Assembly: GCF_030683065.1 (NCBI RefSeq)
Contig: NZ_JAUXMX010000029.1
Coordinates: 1 to 64,000 of the forward strand
Length of the DNA stretch: 64,000 bases
Source of the DNA: Pseudomonas sp.
GTDB taxonomy: Bacteria > Pseudomonadota > Gammaproteobacteria > Pseudomonadales > Pseudomonadaceae
Direction: 5' to 3'
Shown here: positions 8,890 to 17,692 of the stretch, piece by piece
Position numbering within the stretch: the first letter of the stretch is position 1
How the letters are laid out: every line of letters begins with the position of its first letter
Position numbers and translations under genes: made by a program
Notes under the pieces: model-generated
What the model saw: the letters and a program-made list of their open reading frames with translations, nothing else
What the model was told of the DNA's origin: nothing
Database searches by the model: none

Positions 8890-9795
8890 TTACTTGCCGC
8901 CCGTCGCCAGCTTGAAGAACTTGCCGGTCTGCTCGCCGCCCATGAAGAAGGGGGTGGCGTTCGAGAAGTCGGAAATCTTGCCCCAGTTCTCGGCGACCTT
9001 TTCGGCCGTGAGGCCTTCGCGGCCGAGGAAAATGCCTTCGGCTTCTTCCATGCGCGCGGCGGCGAACACGCCGGCACCCGCGCAGAGGATCATGCCGGTC
9101 GGCGCGTCTTCCGAGACGAGGAACATGACACCCGGCGACACGGCGTCTGGCGTCAGCATCTCTTCGGCTTCCGGCGGCATCAGGTCGGAGGTCATCCGCG
9201 TATAGGCGACGGGCGCCAGCGCGTTGCAGTGAATGTTGTTCTTCTGGCCTTCCAGCTTCAGCGTGTTGATGAAGCCCACAACCGCGAGCTTTGCCGCGCC
9301 GTAGTTTGTCTGGCCGAAATTGCCGTAGAGGCCGGTCGAGGAGGCGGTCACGACGATGCGGCCGTAATTCTGCTCCTTCATGATTTCCCACACCGCCTTG
9401 GTCGGCTTTACGGTGCCCATGAGGTGCACATCGACGACGAGCTGGAAGTCTGCGATTTCCATCTTCGAAAACGACTTGTCGCGCAGGATGCCGGCATTGT
9501 TGATGAGGATGTCGATGCGGCCGAACTTGTCCATGGTCTGCTTGACCATGTTCTGGACGCCCTCGTCGTCCGTCACCGACGAACCGTTGGCGATCGCCTC
9601 GCCGCCCAGCGCCTTGATTTCCTCGACCACCTTGTTGGCCGCGTCGGAAGAGCCGCCGGCGCCGGTCCGGTCGCCGCCGAGGTCGTTCACGACAACCTTG
9701 GCGCCGCGCCGCGCGAGTTCCAGCGCGTGGGAACGGCCGAGGCCGCCGCCTGCGCCCGTCACGATGGCGACCTTGCCGTCAAAACGAATGCTCAT
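8890..9795 (-). CDS. SDR-family 3-hydroxyacyl-CoA dehydrogenase-like enzyme
   Basis: NAD(P)-dependent short-chain dehydrogenase of 301 aa. The Rossmann glycine motif TGAGGGLG lies near residues 13-20, followed by NDLGGDRTGAGGSSDAA, a stretch typical of the SDR domain of peroxisomal multifunctional enzyme 2 and its bacterial relatives. Other motifs are NNAG (INNAGILRD) and the catalytic S...YxxxK (SSTGLYGNFGQTNYGAAK). The extended C-terminus (~250-301) also fits that subfamily. Probable role: oxidation of 3-hydroxyacyl-CoA in beta-oxidation of branched or sterol-like acyl chains (inference). Start ATG 9795 is preceded by GGAG 9 bases upstream; a longer in-frame reading to 9870 has no ribosome site. 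Confidence 0.88.
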   Translation of the reverse strand: MSIRFDGKVAIVTGAGGGLGRSHALELARRGAKVVVNDLGGDRTGAGGSSDAANKVVEEIKALGGEAIANGSSVTDDEGVQNMVKQTMDKFGRIDILINNAGILRDKSFSKMEIADFQLVVDVHLMGTVKPTKAVWEIMKEQNYGRIVVTASSTGLYGNFGQTNYGAAKLAVVGFINTLKLEGQKNNIHCNALAPVAYTRMTSDLMPPEAEEMLTPDAVSPGVMFLVSEDAPTGMILCAGAGVFAAARMEEAEGIFLGREGLTAEKVAENWGKISDFSNATPFFMGGEQTGKFFKLATGGK

Positions 9796-10016
9796 GGGTC
9801 TTTTCTCCAGTTGAACAGGTGGGGCGGGGCCGCCGGAATGCCCGCTTTCGGGGCTTGGGGCGTGGCCCATGGGAAACTTGCGGGGACTTTGTGCATGAGA
9901 GCCGTGCGAGGGTCAAGGGAAGCCCTGCCGGGCGGTTCCATTGCGCTCTGCGACCGGCCCCCTATGATGTCGGCACCCGCCAAAAGCCGCGAATCCCTGC
10001 CGGAAAGCTCCCTTTT

Positions 10017-11285
10017 ATGACCCTTTTGTCTCTCCAGAGCGCCCTCGGGCTCGCGGCCATTATCGGCCTTGCCTGGGTGCTGAGCGAGAACCGCCGCGCC
10101 TCCCGCCGCTACCTGGCGGTCGATGTCGCCATCGCTCTCGCTCTCCAGATCGGCGTGGCGCTGATCCTGCTGAAGCTGCCGCTGGCGCGCGACGCGCTGG
10201 TCGGCCTCAACGGCGTCGTGGAAGCGCTGATGGCGGCGACCTCCGCCGGCACCGGCTTCGTCTTCGGCTATGTCGGCGGCGGTGCCGCGCCCTTCGAGGT
10301 TGCGCACCCGCAAAACAGCTTCGTCCTCGCCTTCCAGGCCTTGCCTCTCGTCCTCTTCATGTCGGCGCTCTCCGCGCTCCTCTGGTACTGGCGGGTCCTG
10401 CCGGTCGTCACGCGGGGCTTCGCGGTTCTGCTGCGCAAGACCATGGGCATCGGCGGCGCGGTCGGCCTTGCCTCTGCCGCCAATGTCTTTGTCGGCATGG
10501 TGGAAGCGCCGCTCCTCATCAAGCCCTATCTGGAGCGTCTCTCCCGTTCCGAACTCTTTGCCGTCATGACGGTCGGCCTTGCCACCGTCGCGGGCACCGT
10601 TCTCTTCCTCTATGCCAGCATCATCGCGCCCGTCGTGCCGGGATCGCTCGGCCAGATCGTCACGGCCTCGCTCATCTCGCTCCCCGCCGCCCTGCTGATC
10701 GCACGCCTGATGGTGCCGGAGGAGGCGGGACGCACGCCCACCGGCGTCGGCGACGATGTGCCCGTGGTCGACTATGAAAACAGCATGGACGCCCTCACGC
10801 GCGGCACCTTCGAGGGGCTTCATCTGCTGCTCAACATTATCGCCATGCTGCTGGTGATGGTCGCCTTCGTCGCGCTCCTCAATGTTCTGCTGGCACTGCT
10901 GCCCGATGTCGGCGAGGCGCCGCTCACGCTCCAGCGCCTCTTCGGCTGGGCCTTCGCACCGCTCGTCTGGCTGATGGGCGTACCGTGGACGGAGGCGCCC
11001 GCAGCCGGGCAGATCATGGGCGTCAAGACGATCCTGAACGAACTTCTCGCCTATATCGCGCTGGCGGGAGAAGCCGGCGCGGGCCTGAGCGAACGCTCGC
11101 GCCTCATCATAGTCTACGCGCTGTGCGGCTTCGCCAATCCGGCAAGCGTCGGCATCATGATCGGCGGCCTCACTGCCATCGCGCCCTCGCGCCGCTCCGA
11201 GATCGTGGCGCTTGCGCCGCGTGCCCTCATCTCCGGCACCCTCGCGACCTCGATGACCGGCGCGGTGATCGGCCTCATCGTTTAA
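10017..11285 (+). CDS. concentrative nucleoside transporter (CNT family)
   Basis: Inner-membrane nucleoside/cation symporter related to NupC. The 422-aa product from ATG 10017 starts directly with a hydrophobic helix and has the CNT pattern: an N-terminal helical part, the core segment NVFVGMVEAPLLIKPYL near residues 160-177, and the C-terminal signature GFANPASVGIMIGG followed by TSMTGAVIGLI. Length matches the family (about 400-425 aa). A longer in-frame reading from 9819 lacks membrane character and overlaps the divergent SDR promoter region. The GST gene starts 25 bases downstream, so the two may be co-transcribed. Confidence 0.9.
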   Translation: MTLLSLQSALGLAAIIGLAWVLSENRRASRRYLAVDVAIALALQIGVALILLKLPLARDALVGLNGVVEALMAATSAGTGFVFGYVGGGAAPFEVAHPQNSFVLAFQALPLVLFMSALSALLWYWRVLPVVTRGFAVLLRKTMGIGGAVGLASAANVFVGMVEAPLLIKPYLERLSRSELFAVMTVGLATVAGTVLFLYASIIAPVVPGSLGQIVTASLISLPAALLIARLMVPEEAGRTPTGVGDDVPVVDYENSMDALTRGTFEGLHLLLNIIAMLLVMVAFVALLNVLLALLPDVGEAPLTLQRLFGWAFAPLVWLMGVPWTEAPAAGQIMGVKTILNELLAYIALAGEAGAGLSERSRLIIVYALCGFANPASVGIMIGGLTAIAPSRRSEIVALAPRALISGTLATSMTGAVIGLIV

Positions 11286-11310
11286 CAGAAAAACAAGGGG
11301 AGGAACTGTC

Positions 11311-11922
11311 GTGAAGCTTTACAACTCGGCCATGCCCGCGCCCAATCCGCGCCGCGTCCGCATATTCGCCGCCGAAAAAGGCATCGACCTGCCGCTTGAG
11401 GAGGTCGCGCTGGCAAAGCGTGAGCACAAGTCGGACGCCTTTCGCGAGAAAAATTCGCTCGGCCAGACGCCGGTCCTTGAACTCGATGACGGCACGACCA
11501 TTTCCGAAAGCGTCTCGATCTGCCGCTACCTGGAGGAGACGTACCCGGAGAAACCTCTCTTCGGCCGTACTGCCCTCGAACGCGCGCAGGTCGACATGTG
11601 GCTCCGCCGCGTCGAATTCGCGCTGATGGGGCCGATAGGGAATTTCTGGCGCCACGCGCACCCTTACACGGCGAAGGTTGTGAAGCAGTTCAACGACTTC
11701 GGCGAGTCGAACCGCGAAGCCGCCACTGCGGCCTTCCGCTGGCTCGACCGCGAGCTTGCGGGGCGCGAATTTCTCGCCGGAGACTATTTCTCCGCCGCTG
11801 ACATCACTGCGCTCTGTACGGTCGACTTTGCGGATTTTGCAGGGCTGAAAATGCCGGAAGACGCGCCGAACCTGCGGGCCTGGCACGCGCGGGTCTCGCA
11901 AAGGCCCAGCGCTGCGGCGTAA
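11311..11922 (+). CDS. glutathione S-transferase
   Basis: Cytosolic GST of 203 aa starting at GTG 11311 behind a strong GGGGAGGA site (11297-11304). The N-terminal thioredoxin-like domain runs to about residue 80: MPAPNPRRVRIFAAEKG at the start, the cis-proline segment GQTPVLELDDG, and the glutathione gamma-Glu contact motif ISESVSICRYLE. An all-helical C-terminal domain follows. The N-terminal loop lacks a clear catalytic Tyr; Ser or Asn near residues 6-11 is more likely, as in bacterial/theta-like forms. Substrate unknown; detoxification of electrophiles is the general family role. Confidence 0.88.
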   Translation: MKLYNSAMPAPNPRRVRIFAAEKGIDLPLEEVALAKREHKSDAFREKNSLGQTPVLELDDGTTISESVSICRYLEETYPEKPLFGRTALERAQVDMWLRRVEFALMGPIGNFWRHAHPYTAKVVKQFNDFGESNREAATAAFRWLDRELAGREFLAGDYFSAADITALCTVDFADFAGLKMPEDAPNLRAWHARVSQRPSAAA

Positions 11923-11929
11923 AAATAAA

Positions 11930-11963
11930 GGCGGCGTCCACGGGGTACGGAATGGACGCCGCC
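11930..11963 (+). other. hairpin after the GST gene, terminator-like
   Basis: A perfect 11-bp inverted repeat (11930-11940 with 11953-11963) with a 12-base loop, eight bases after the GST stop. There is no T run, so it may act with Rho. Bases 11964-12168 hold no other recognisable element. Confidence 0.5.
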
Positions 11964-12168
11964 AATACGTTCCCATCCGCACCCGATTAAAGTCCCGGCT
12001 GGAAACATCACCGATGAACTCTCGACCCATCGGTTGATGCGATAATCGCGTTTTGAAGCTGAACGCAGCCTGAACCGAAATAGGTCGCAATATGGCGGAC
12101 GGACATTGCGTCCTGCGGCAGAGATAGTAAGCTATCTTTATTAGTTGCGCTTTGGGAGGAGTGGCACG

Positions 12169-13584
12169 ATGACGGAGGAGAAGGGCCAAGCGCGCCTGAC
12201 GACATGGCAGCTCATCGCCTATGGCCAGCTCGTCGTACCGCTCGCGGTCATCGGCTTGCCCGTTGCGGTCTATCTCCCGCCTTTCTATTCGAGCACGCTC
12301 GGTCTCGACCTCGCCGCCGTGGGCATCATCCTGATGCTGGCGCGTATTTCCGACGTGGTGACGGATCCGCTGATCGGCCGTCTTTCCGATCGCACCCGCT
12401 CGCGCTTTGGGCGCAGGCGCCCTTGGATTATCGCGGGCGTGCCCGTCATGGTCGTCTCCGCCCTGATGCTCTTCGTACCGCAGGGCGAAGTATCGAACCT
12501 CTATCTGCTCATCTGGATATCGGCGATCTATCTCGGCTACACGCTGATCACAATTCCCTATGGCGCGTGGGGCGCCGAACTTTCGGGCGACTACAGCGAG
12601 CGCAACCGCATCACCGGCAGCCGCGAGATGTTTCTGCTGGCCGGCCTTCTGATCGCCATCACCGCGCCCATCGTCGGCGCTTATTGGAGCGGTACCTCGG
12701 CGGAGGAGGGCGCGGCCAGCCGTTCGGCAGTCGGTGTGCTCGGCTGGCTGACGGCCTTCATGCTGCCGATCTGTGCCCTGATCGTCTTCGCGTCGGTGCC
12801 TGAGCCGCGCATCCACGAGACGAAAACAATTCCCTTCCGCCGCGGCCTTCGCGTCGCGATGAAGAACGGCCCGTTCCGTATCATCCTGCTTAGCTCGATC
12901 TTCGGCGCGCTTGCCGGCTCCATCAATATCGGTGTCGTGATCTTCTTCTACGATCACGTCGCTGAAATAGGACAGGCGGGCACCGTTCTGATCTTCGTGC
13001 TTTTCGTTGCCGGCGTCATCGGCTCGCCCTTCTGGGTCTGGCTCGGCAGCCGCATGGGCAAGCACAAGGCGATTGCTTCCGCGGGCATCGCCTCCATGTT
13101 CGTCTTCGCCCTCGTTCCGGCCGTCATCTATCTGGTGAAGCCGGTGGCGCCTGAAGCCGTCATATGGTGCCTCCTCTTCATCACGGTGATCCAGGGGCTT
13201 GCGCTCGGCGCGGCCCCTATCCTCGGCCCCTCCATCATGGCGGACGTCGTCGATCTCGACACGATCAAGAGCGGAGAGCCGCGCGCGGCTTTCATGTTTG
13301 CGTTCCTCGGTATGGTCCGCAAGATTTTCGAGGCGGTCGGCGTCGGTCTCGCCCTGCCGATCCTTGCCTGGGCGGGTTTCAGCGCCCAGTCCCGCGAGAA
13401 TTCGCCCGAGGCGCTTTTCGCGCTCCTCGCCATGTATTGCATGGTGCCGCTGGTCCTCTGGCTCATTTCCATCGCAATCATCCTCCGCTACCCGATCACG
13501 CGGGAGCGTCAGACAAGGCTGCGCGCGGCGCTGGAACGCCGGATCGCACGCCACACGGCGCTCCGCCGCATGATGGCGGACTGA
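12169..13584 (+). CDS. GPH-type MFS symporter
   Basis: A 471-aa inner-membrane transporter of the glycoside-pentoside-hexuronide:cation symporter branch (MFS_2). Visible features are about twelve hydrophobic segments, the early motif DVVTDPLIGRLSDRTRSRFGRRRPW between helices 2 and 3, which is diagnostic for GPH/MelB relatives, and a second cytoplasmic motif near ADVVDLDTIKSGEPRAA in the C-half. ATG 12169 has GGGAGGAG at 12154-12161. It stands alone between the GST hairpin and the ArsR promoter, so the substrate (a sugar, glycoside or lipid-like compound) cannot be inferred from context. Confidence 0.85.
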   Translation: MTEEKGQARLTTWQLIAYGQLVVPLAVIGLPVAVYLPPFYSSTLGLDLAAVGIILMLARISDVVTDPLIGRLSDRTRSRFGRRRPWIIAGVPVMVVSALMLFVPQGEVSNLYLLIWISAIYLGYTLITIPYGAWGAELSGDYSERNRITGSREMFLLAGLLIAITAPIVGAYWSGTSAEEGAASRSAVGVLGWLTAFMLPICALIVFASVPEPRIHETKTIPFRRGLRVAMKNGPFRIILLSSIFGALAGSINIGVVIFFYDHVAEIGQAGTVLIFVLFVAGVIGSPFWVWLGSRMGKHKAIASAGIASMFVFALVPAVIYLVKPVAPEAVIWCLLFITVIQGLALGAAPILGPSIMADVVDLDTIKSGEPRAAFMFAFLGMVRKIFEAVGVGLALPILAWAGFSAQSRENSPEALFALLAMYCMVPLVLWLISIAIILRYPITRERQTRLRAALERRIARHTALRRMMAD

Positions 13585-13607
13585 CGGCCGGTCCATGACG
13601 GCAAGCC

Positions 13608-13653
13608 TTGACAGGGCCGCCGCTTGCCTTCAAACTTTACCACATGGTTAAGT
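13608..13653 (+). promoter_or_regulatory. ArsR-gene promoter with overlapping palindromic operator
   Basis: TTGACA at 13608-13613 and CAAACT at 13631-13636 are spaced 17 bases. The 20-base imperfect palindrome ACTTTACCAC/ATGGTTAAGT (13634-13653, 8 of 10 positions symmetric) covers the -10 region and the ATG at 13644. ArsR-type repressors bind such TTAACCA-like palindromes, so autoregulation by occlusion of promoter and start is likely. The transcript would be nearly leaderless. Confidence 0.65.
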
Positions 13654-14033
13654 ATCAAGACCGGCATCTCGACCGGACCTTCGCCGCCCTTGCCGATCCG
13701 ACGCGGCGCGCCTTGCTGGCGCGGCTCGAAGCGGGCGAAGACCTTTCCGTCAGCGAACTGGCGCGGCCTTTCGCCATGTCGCTGCCTGCGGTGATGAAGC
13801 ATCTCGATGTGCTGAGCGACGCCGGCCTCATCGAAAAGCGAAAGACCGGCCGCACCGTTTCCTGCTCGCTCAACGCCGAACCCATGAGGGAAGCGATGGA
13901 GTGGCTGAACCGCTATCGCCGTTTCTGGGCCGCCAATCTGGACCGGCTCGCGGCCTTTCTGGAAACGGATGACAAAAGAAAAGCCGCGCGCCGGAAAGAT
14001 ACAGCCAAGCCGAAGCCGGACAGGAAGAAATAG
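13644..14033 (+). CDS. ArsR-family transcriptional regulator
   Basis: A 129-aa winged-helix repressor or activator. The core reads DRTFAALADPTRRALLARL, then the recognition helix region SVSELARPFAMSLPAVMKHLDVLSDAGLIEKRKTGR, then a basic C-terminal tail (KRKAARRKDTAKPKPDRKK). No CxC metal-binding pair is visible, so it belongs to the metal-independent branch usually paired with AHSA1/SRPBCC, DUF1428 or DUF899 genes, as here. ATG 13644 is chosen because it begins the conserved domain and lies at the end of the promoter; an in-frame TTG at 13608 is part of the -35 hexamer. It heads a three-gene operon with DUF1428 and DUF899 genes. Confidence 0.9.
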   Translation: MVKYQDRHLDRTFAALADPTRRALLARLEAGEDLSVSELARPFAMSLPAVMKHLDVLSDAGLIEKRKTGRTVSCSLNAEPMREAMEWLNRYRRFWAANLDRLAAFLETDDKRKAARRKDTAKPKPDRKK

Positions 14034-14065
14034 CGTCGACAAAGATCAATCGGAGGAGAGTTCAA

Positions 14066-14425
14066 ATGGCATATGTAGACGGATTTGTGTTGCCGGTTCC
14101 GAAGAAGAATATCGACGCCTACAAGCGCATGGCGCGCAAGGCCGGGAAAATCTGGATGGAATATGGCGCGCTCGATTTCAAGGAATGCGTCGGCGACGAT
14201 CTCAACATCAAGGGCATGTTGAGCTTCACGAAAGGCATCAAGGTGAAGCCGGGCGAAACCGTCATGTTCTCCTGGATCACCTACAAGTCGCGCGCTCACC
14301 GCGACAAGGTGAACGCAAAAGTGATGGCCGACCCGCGCCTCGGCAAGATGCCTTCCTCCATGCCCTTCGATCCGAAGCGCATGATGTATGGCGGCTTCAA
14401 GACGCTGGTCGATCTCGGAAAATAA
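14066..14425 (+). CDS. DUF1428 family protein
   Basis: A 119-aa protein with the whole DUF1428 fold (ferredoxin-like, dimeric alpha-beta barrel type): starts MAYVDGFVLPVPKKN, has the YKRMARKAGKIWMEYGALDF helix and ends with MPFDPKRMMYGGFKTLVDL. Molecular function is not known for the family; members are often encoded beside ArsR regulators, as here. GGAGGAG at 14052-14058 gives a clear start. It lies 32 bases behind the regulator and 69 bases ahead of the DUF899 gene. Confidence 0.9.
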   Translation: MAYVDGFVLPVPKKNIDAYKRMARKAGKIWMEYGALDFKECVGDDLNIKGMLSFTKGIKVKPGETVMFSWITYKSRAHRDKVNAKVMADPRLGKMPSSMPFDPKRMMYGGFKTLVDLGK

Positions 14426-14494
14426 CCGGAGAGGCGAGGGCGGAACCTGTTGTGCGGCTCGCTCTCGAACCCTGTCGAACGGAAGGAGGCTGCC

Positions 14495-15247
14495 ATGAGC
14501 AATCTCGCTGAAAAGAAGCAATTCGCGCAGAAGCGCGTCGTTTCGCGCGATGAATGGTTGAAGGCGCGCAAGGCGCTGCTGGCGGAAGAAAAAGCGCTGA
14601 CCCGCGCGCGCGACCGGCTCTCCGCCGCGCGCCGCGAGTTGCCTTGGGTGAAACTCGAAAAGGACTATGTCTTTGAAGGCTCTGGGGGCAGCGTGACGCT
14701 CGCCGATCTTTTCGACGGCCGCAGCCAGCTCATCGTCCAGCATTTCATGCTGACGCCCGGCTCCGATCACATTTGCCCCGGGTGTGCCTTCGGTGCAGAT
14801 CATGTCGATGCCGCGCGAATGCATTTCGAAAACGCGGACCTCTCCTTCGCGGCGATTTCACGCGCACCGCTCTCGCAGATCGAGCCGGTCAGGAAGCGCA
14901 TGGGCTGGAAGTTCAACTGGGTCTCGTCGCGCGGCAACAGCTTCAATTACGATTTCGGCGTCTCTTTCACGCCGGAACAGGTGGCGAGCGGCGATGTCGG
15001 CTACAATTTTGGAACCACACCCTATGCCGCGGAAGAGCTGCACGGCATGAGCGTCTTCGCGAAAGATGAGGCAGGCGACATCTTCCACACCTATTCGACT
15101 TACGCGCGCGGCACGGAGATGACCGTCGCCGCCTTCGCATTTCTCGACATGGCGCCGAAAGGCCGCAACGAGAACGGCATCATGAACTGGGTAAGGCTGC
15201 ACGACGAATACGAGCGGAAAGGGCAGGAAGGATCCTGCTGCCACTGA
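14495..15247 (+). CDS. DUF899 family thioredoxin-like protein
   Basis: A 250-aa protein of the DUF899 (thioredoxin-like) family. The region from about residue 55 has a thioredoxin-type strand/helix order and a Cys94-Pro-Gly-Cys97 motif (HICPGCAFGADH) at the position of a redox-active CxxC. The following stretch (DLSFAAISRAPLSQIEPVRKRMGWKF) is characteristic of the family. A thiol-dependent redox role is inferred; no substrate is established. ATG 14495 is preceded by AAGGAGG (14483-14489); an earlier in-frame ATG at 14450 has no such site. Last gene of the ArsR operon; it converges on the LLM oxidoreductase gene with only 9 bases between stops. Confidence 0.88.
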   Translation: MSNLAEKKQFAQKRVVSRDEWLKARKALLAEEKALTRARDRLSAARRELPWVKLEKDYVFEGSGGSVTLADLFDGRSQLIVQHFMLTPGSDHICPGCAFGADHVDAARMHFENADLSFAAISRAPLSQIEPVRKRMGWKFNWVSSRGNSFNYDFGVSFTPEQVASGDVGYNFGTTPYAAEELHGMSVFAKDEAGDIFHTYSTYARGTEMTVAAFAFLDMAPKGRNENGIMNWVRLHDEYERKGQEGSCCH

Positions 15248-15256
15248 CGCAGGGCG

Positions 15257-16294
15257 TCAGGCGCCCTTCAGCCCCATCGCCTCGGCCAGAAGTTCGTAGG
15301 ACCGAACGCGGTCCTTCTGGTCGTAGGTGATGGTAAGAATGACGAAGTCGTCCACGCCATGAGCCTCACCCAGGGCAAGGAGCCGTCCGCGTACCTGCTC
15401 CGGCGAACCCGTGATGCCGCGCTTTTCGATGGTACGCAGCATTATGCGGTCTTCATCCGTATAGGGATAGTCGAGCGCCTCCTCGATTGAGGGAAAGGCG
15501 CCCGCGCGGTTTTGCAGGAGATGCATCACCCAGAGATTGCGCGATGCGGAAATGCGCTTCGCTTCTTCTTCCGTCTCCGCGACAGTCACGGAGACGGCAA
15601 GCGATCCTCGCGGGCTGGGAAGCCCACGCGACGGACGGAAATTCCGCCGGTAAAGCTCCAGCGGCTGCGTACCCGCATCCTGGTTGATGAAATGGGCGAA
15701 GCAATAGGCCATGCCGAATTGCGCCGCGATGACCGCGCCGTCGCCACCCGAACCCAGCATCCACAAATCCGGCATGCCCGGTCCGCGCGGCGTCGCATGG
15801 AGGCCCTGATAGGGATGACCGGCTGGAAAGCCGCCTGCCTCGCCGGCAAGGCCCTGCGCGTCCTCGAGAAATTGAGTGAGCAGTTCGACCTGCTGCGGAA
15901 AGACGCCCACATCGTAAGCCTGTGGCCCCGGTTGCAGCGCGCGCGACGTTCTCATGTCGCCGCCGGGCGCGCGGCCGAGCCCGAGGTCGATCCGTCCCGG
16001 ATAGAGCGTTTCGAGCACGCGGAAACACTCCGCCACCTTGAGTGGACTGTAATGCGGCAACATCACGCCGCCCGAGCCGACGCGAATGTGCGATGTCGCC
16101 GCCGCCACCGCGCCGATCAGAACTTCCGGCGCCGAACCCGCGAAGGACGAGGTGTTGTGATGTTCCGCAAGCCAGTAGCGGCTGTAACCGAAACCTTCGG
16201 CCCGCCGCGCGAGGTCGATCGTGTTGGCGATGGCTTCCGCCGAGGTGCCGCCCTTGTGGATCGGTGACTGGTCGAGAACGCTCAATGTGACCAT
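15257..16294 (-). CDS. LLM-class flavin-dependent oxidoreductase
   Basis: A 345-aa TIM-barrel protein of the bacterial luciferase-like monooxygenase class, MsnO8-type subfamily. Typical signatures are VLDQSPIHKGGTSAEAI at the N-terminus, YWLAEHHNTSSFAGSAPEVLIG, and RIDLGLGRAPGGD. Such enzymes use reduced FMN (or F420) supplied by a partner reductase; none is encoded beside it. The substrate is unknown. The start at 16294 fits the conserved N-terminus of the subfamily. The thioesterase gene upstream (52 bases) is read in the same direction and may share a transcript. Confidence 0.9.
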   Translation of the reverse strand: MVTLSVLDQSPIHKGGTSAEAIANTIDLARRAEGFGYSRYWLAEHHNTSSFAGSAPEVLIGAVAAATSHIRVGSGGVMLPHYSPLKVAECFRVLETLYPGRIDLGLGRAPGGDMRTSRALQPGPQAYDVGVFPQQVELLTQFLEDAQGLAGEAGGFPAGHPYQGLHATPRGPGMPDLWMLGSGGDGAVIAAQFGMAYCFAHFINQDAGTQPLELYRRNFRPSRGLPSPRGSLAVSVTVAETEEEAKRISASRNLWVMHLLQNRAGAFPSIEEALDYPYTDEDRIMLRTIEKRGITGSPEQVRGRLLALGEAHGVDDFVILTITYDQKDRVRSYELLAEAMGLKGA

Positions 16295-16346
16295 GGGGCT
16301 CCGGCTTTCCTGGGCTGCGGTTCCGTCCGATATGTGGCCTCGTCCC

Positions 16347-16790
16347 TTACTTTTCGAGAGGCCTCTTCTTCACGCGCTTCACGATGCCCGAAAAGTTGAG
16401 CAGGATGCGCTCCGCCTCGCCCTGGCCGGTAAAAACCTGGCCGCGCAGGAACACCATGCTGCCGGTATTCCGCACGATTTCACCCCGCGATTCGATGAAC
16501 TCGCCGGCGCCCGCCGCCGCCGTGAACTCGCCCGTCAGCGACACCGTCACGGATGGGCCTTGCAGCACGTCCCGGCCGATGGCGAAGAGCGAATAATCCG
16601 CGAAGCTCATCAGCATGCCGCCGTGGAGGAACCCGCCGCCGTTGCAGTGAAAGGCCTTCGCCTCGAAGGCGCAGGTAACGTGCCCGTCCTCATGCTGGCG
16701 GAAAAAGAAAGGCCCGGCATGATCCTCGAAGGGGTCGTGACCGGTCCAGCTCTGGTAGCCGGCAAGCCGGCCGCTCAAACTCGTATTCAT
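16347..16790 (-). CDS. PaaI-like hotdog-fold thioesterase
   Basis: A 147-aa single hotdog-domain protein. The active-site helix region GGGFLHGGMLMSFADYSLFA (about residues 52-71) has the HGGxxxxxxD pattern of PaaI/YbgC-like acyl-CoA thioesterases, in which the Asp or neighbouring Asn/Gly residues act in catalysis. It probably hydrolyses an aryl- or acyl-CoA in the cytoplasm, usually as a tetramer. The ATG at 16790 (MNTSLSG) is preferred over an in-frame ATG at 16853, which would extend the protein by a region unlike the family. The ribosome site is weak (AGG). The PAS_5 gene diverges from it. Confidence 0.85.
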   Translation of the reverse strand: MNTSLSGRLAGYQSWTGHDPFEDHAGPFFFRQHEDGHVTCAFEAKAFHCNGGGFLHGGMLMSFADYSLFAIGRDVLQGPSVTVSLTGEFTAAAGAGEFIESRGEIVRNTGSMVFLRGQVFTGQGEAERILLNFSGIVKRVKKRPLEK

Positions 16791-16951
16791 GTGCGGAACC
16801 TGTTGTGTCGATGGCGGTTGCCGAGCTTTTAGCAGGAAGCCGCCATGTCCCAAAGCCCCTCCCGGCCGGCGTGGAGCTTAAGCTATTGGTTATCTTGACG
16901 AGGCAGACTGCCCCGGTCGCCAGTTCCGCCGATAGACGGGTAATAGCGGAT

Positions 16952-17464
16952 ATGAACGCCGCCAAAAACAAAAATGGACGTGTCGAGGAGAGTGCGCGCC
17001 TGATCGCGATCGAGGAGCTGTCCGAGGCCCCGCTCGTGGAAATGGCGCAATACTGGGAAACGAAGCGGGCGGGGCGGAAGACGCCCCTGCGCAGCGACAT
17101 GAACCCGGCAGATTTCGTGCGCCTGATGCCCCGGATTTTCATGCTTCGTGTCGGCCCCGACCCTCTGACCTTCACCTACAGCCTCATCGGCGACGACAAT
17201 GTCCAGGCGCATGGCCGCAACTTCACCGGCTGGAACGTCCGCGACCTCGACAATATCTGGCCGGGCTACGGCACTTCCATGCACGATTTTTATGCACTGA
17301 TCCTTCGGCGTGCAAAGCCGCAAGCGGCATGTGGAGAGATGAGCTTTGTCGATCGCGGTTTCTGCAGGTTCGAGGCGGTCTATCTGCCGCTCGCTGTAGC
17401 CGACGGAACCATCGGCCACATCATGGGCGCCGCCGTTTACAAGTTCGAGAAGAATACGGTCTGA
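16952..17464 (+). CDS. PAS_5 domain protein, copy 1
   Basis: A 170-aa protein whose C-terminal ~130 residues match the PAS_5 (PF07310) pattern: APLVEMAQYWETKR, MNPADFVRLMPRIFMLRV, FTYSLIGDDNVQAHGRNFTGWNV, and the closing strand YLPLAVADGTIGHIMGAAVY. The family is common in alphaproteobacteria; it is thought to be a sensory or cytochrome-linked PAS module, with no established partner. The ATG at 16952 begins the recognisable protein; longer in-frame readings back to 16805 overlap the divergent thioesterase promoter. A paralogue follows 229 bases downstream. Confidence 0.8.
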   Translation: MNAAKNKNGRVEESARLIAIEELSEAPLVEMAQYWETKRAGRKTPLRSDMNPADFVRLMPRIFMLRVGPDPLTFTYSLIGDDNVQAHGRNFTGWNVRDLDNIWPGYGTSMHDFYALILRRAKPQAACGEMSFVDRGFCRFEAVYLPLAVADGTIGHIMGAAVYKFEKNTV

Positions 17465-17692
17465 CGGCAATGGGCGGCGACATCGTCACAGGCCTCTTCG
17501 TTGTATGATTGCCGGGTGCCATTTGGGACGCGAACCATGACGGGCGGACCTCGGGTTATCGGGCGTTTCCGCAACGACAAAATTGAAAAACGCTTCAATT
17601 CCTAGTGATCCGATTCACACTACGTTAGGAAAATCGGCTCACTGTTGCTGCGGGTGGCGGCTGGCAGGCCGAGTGCGTACAGGGCGTGGGTG

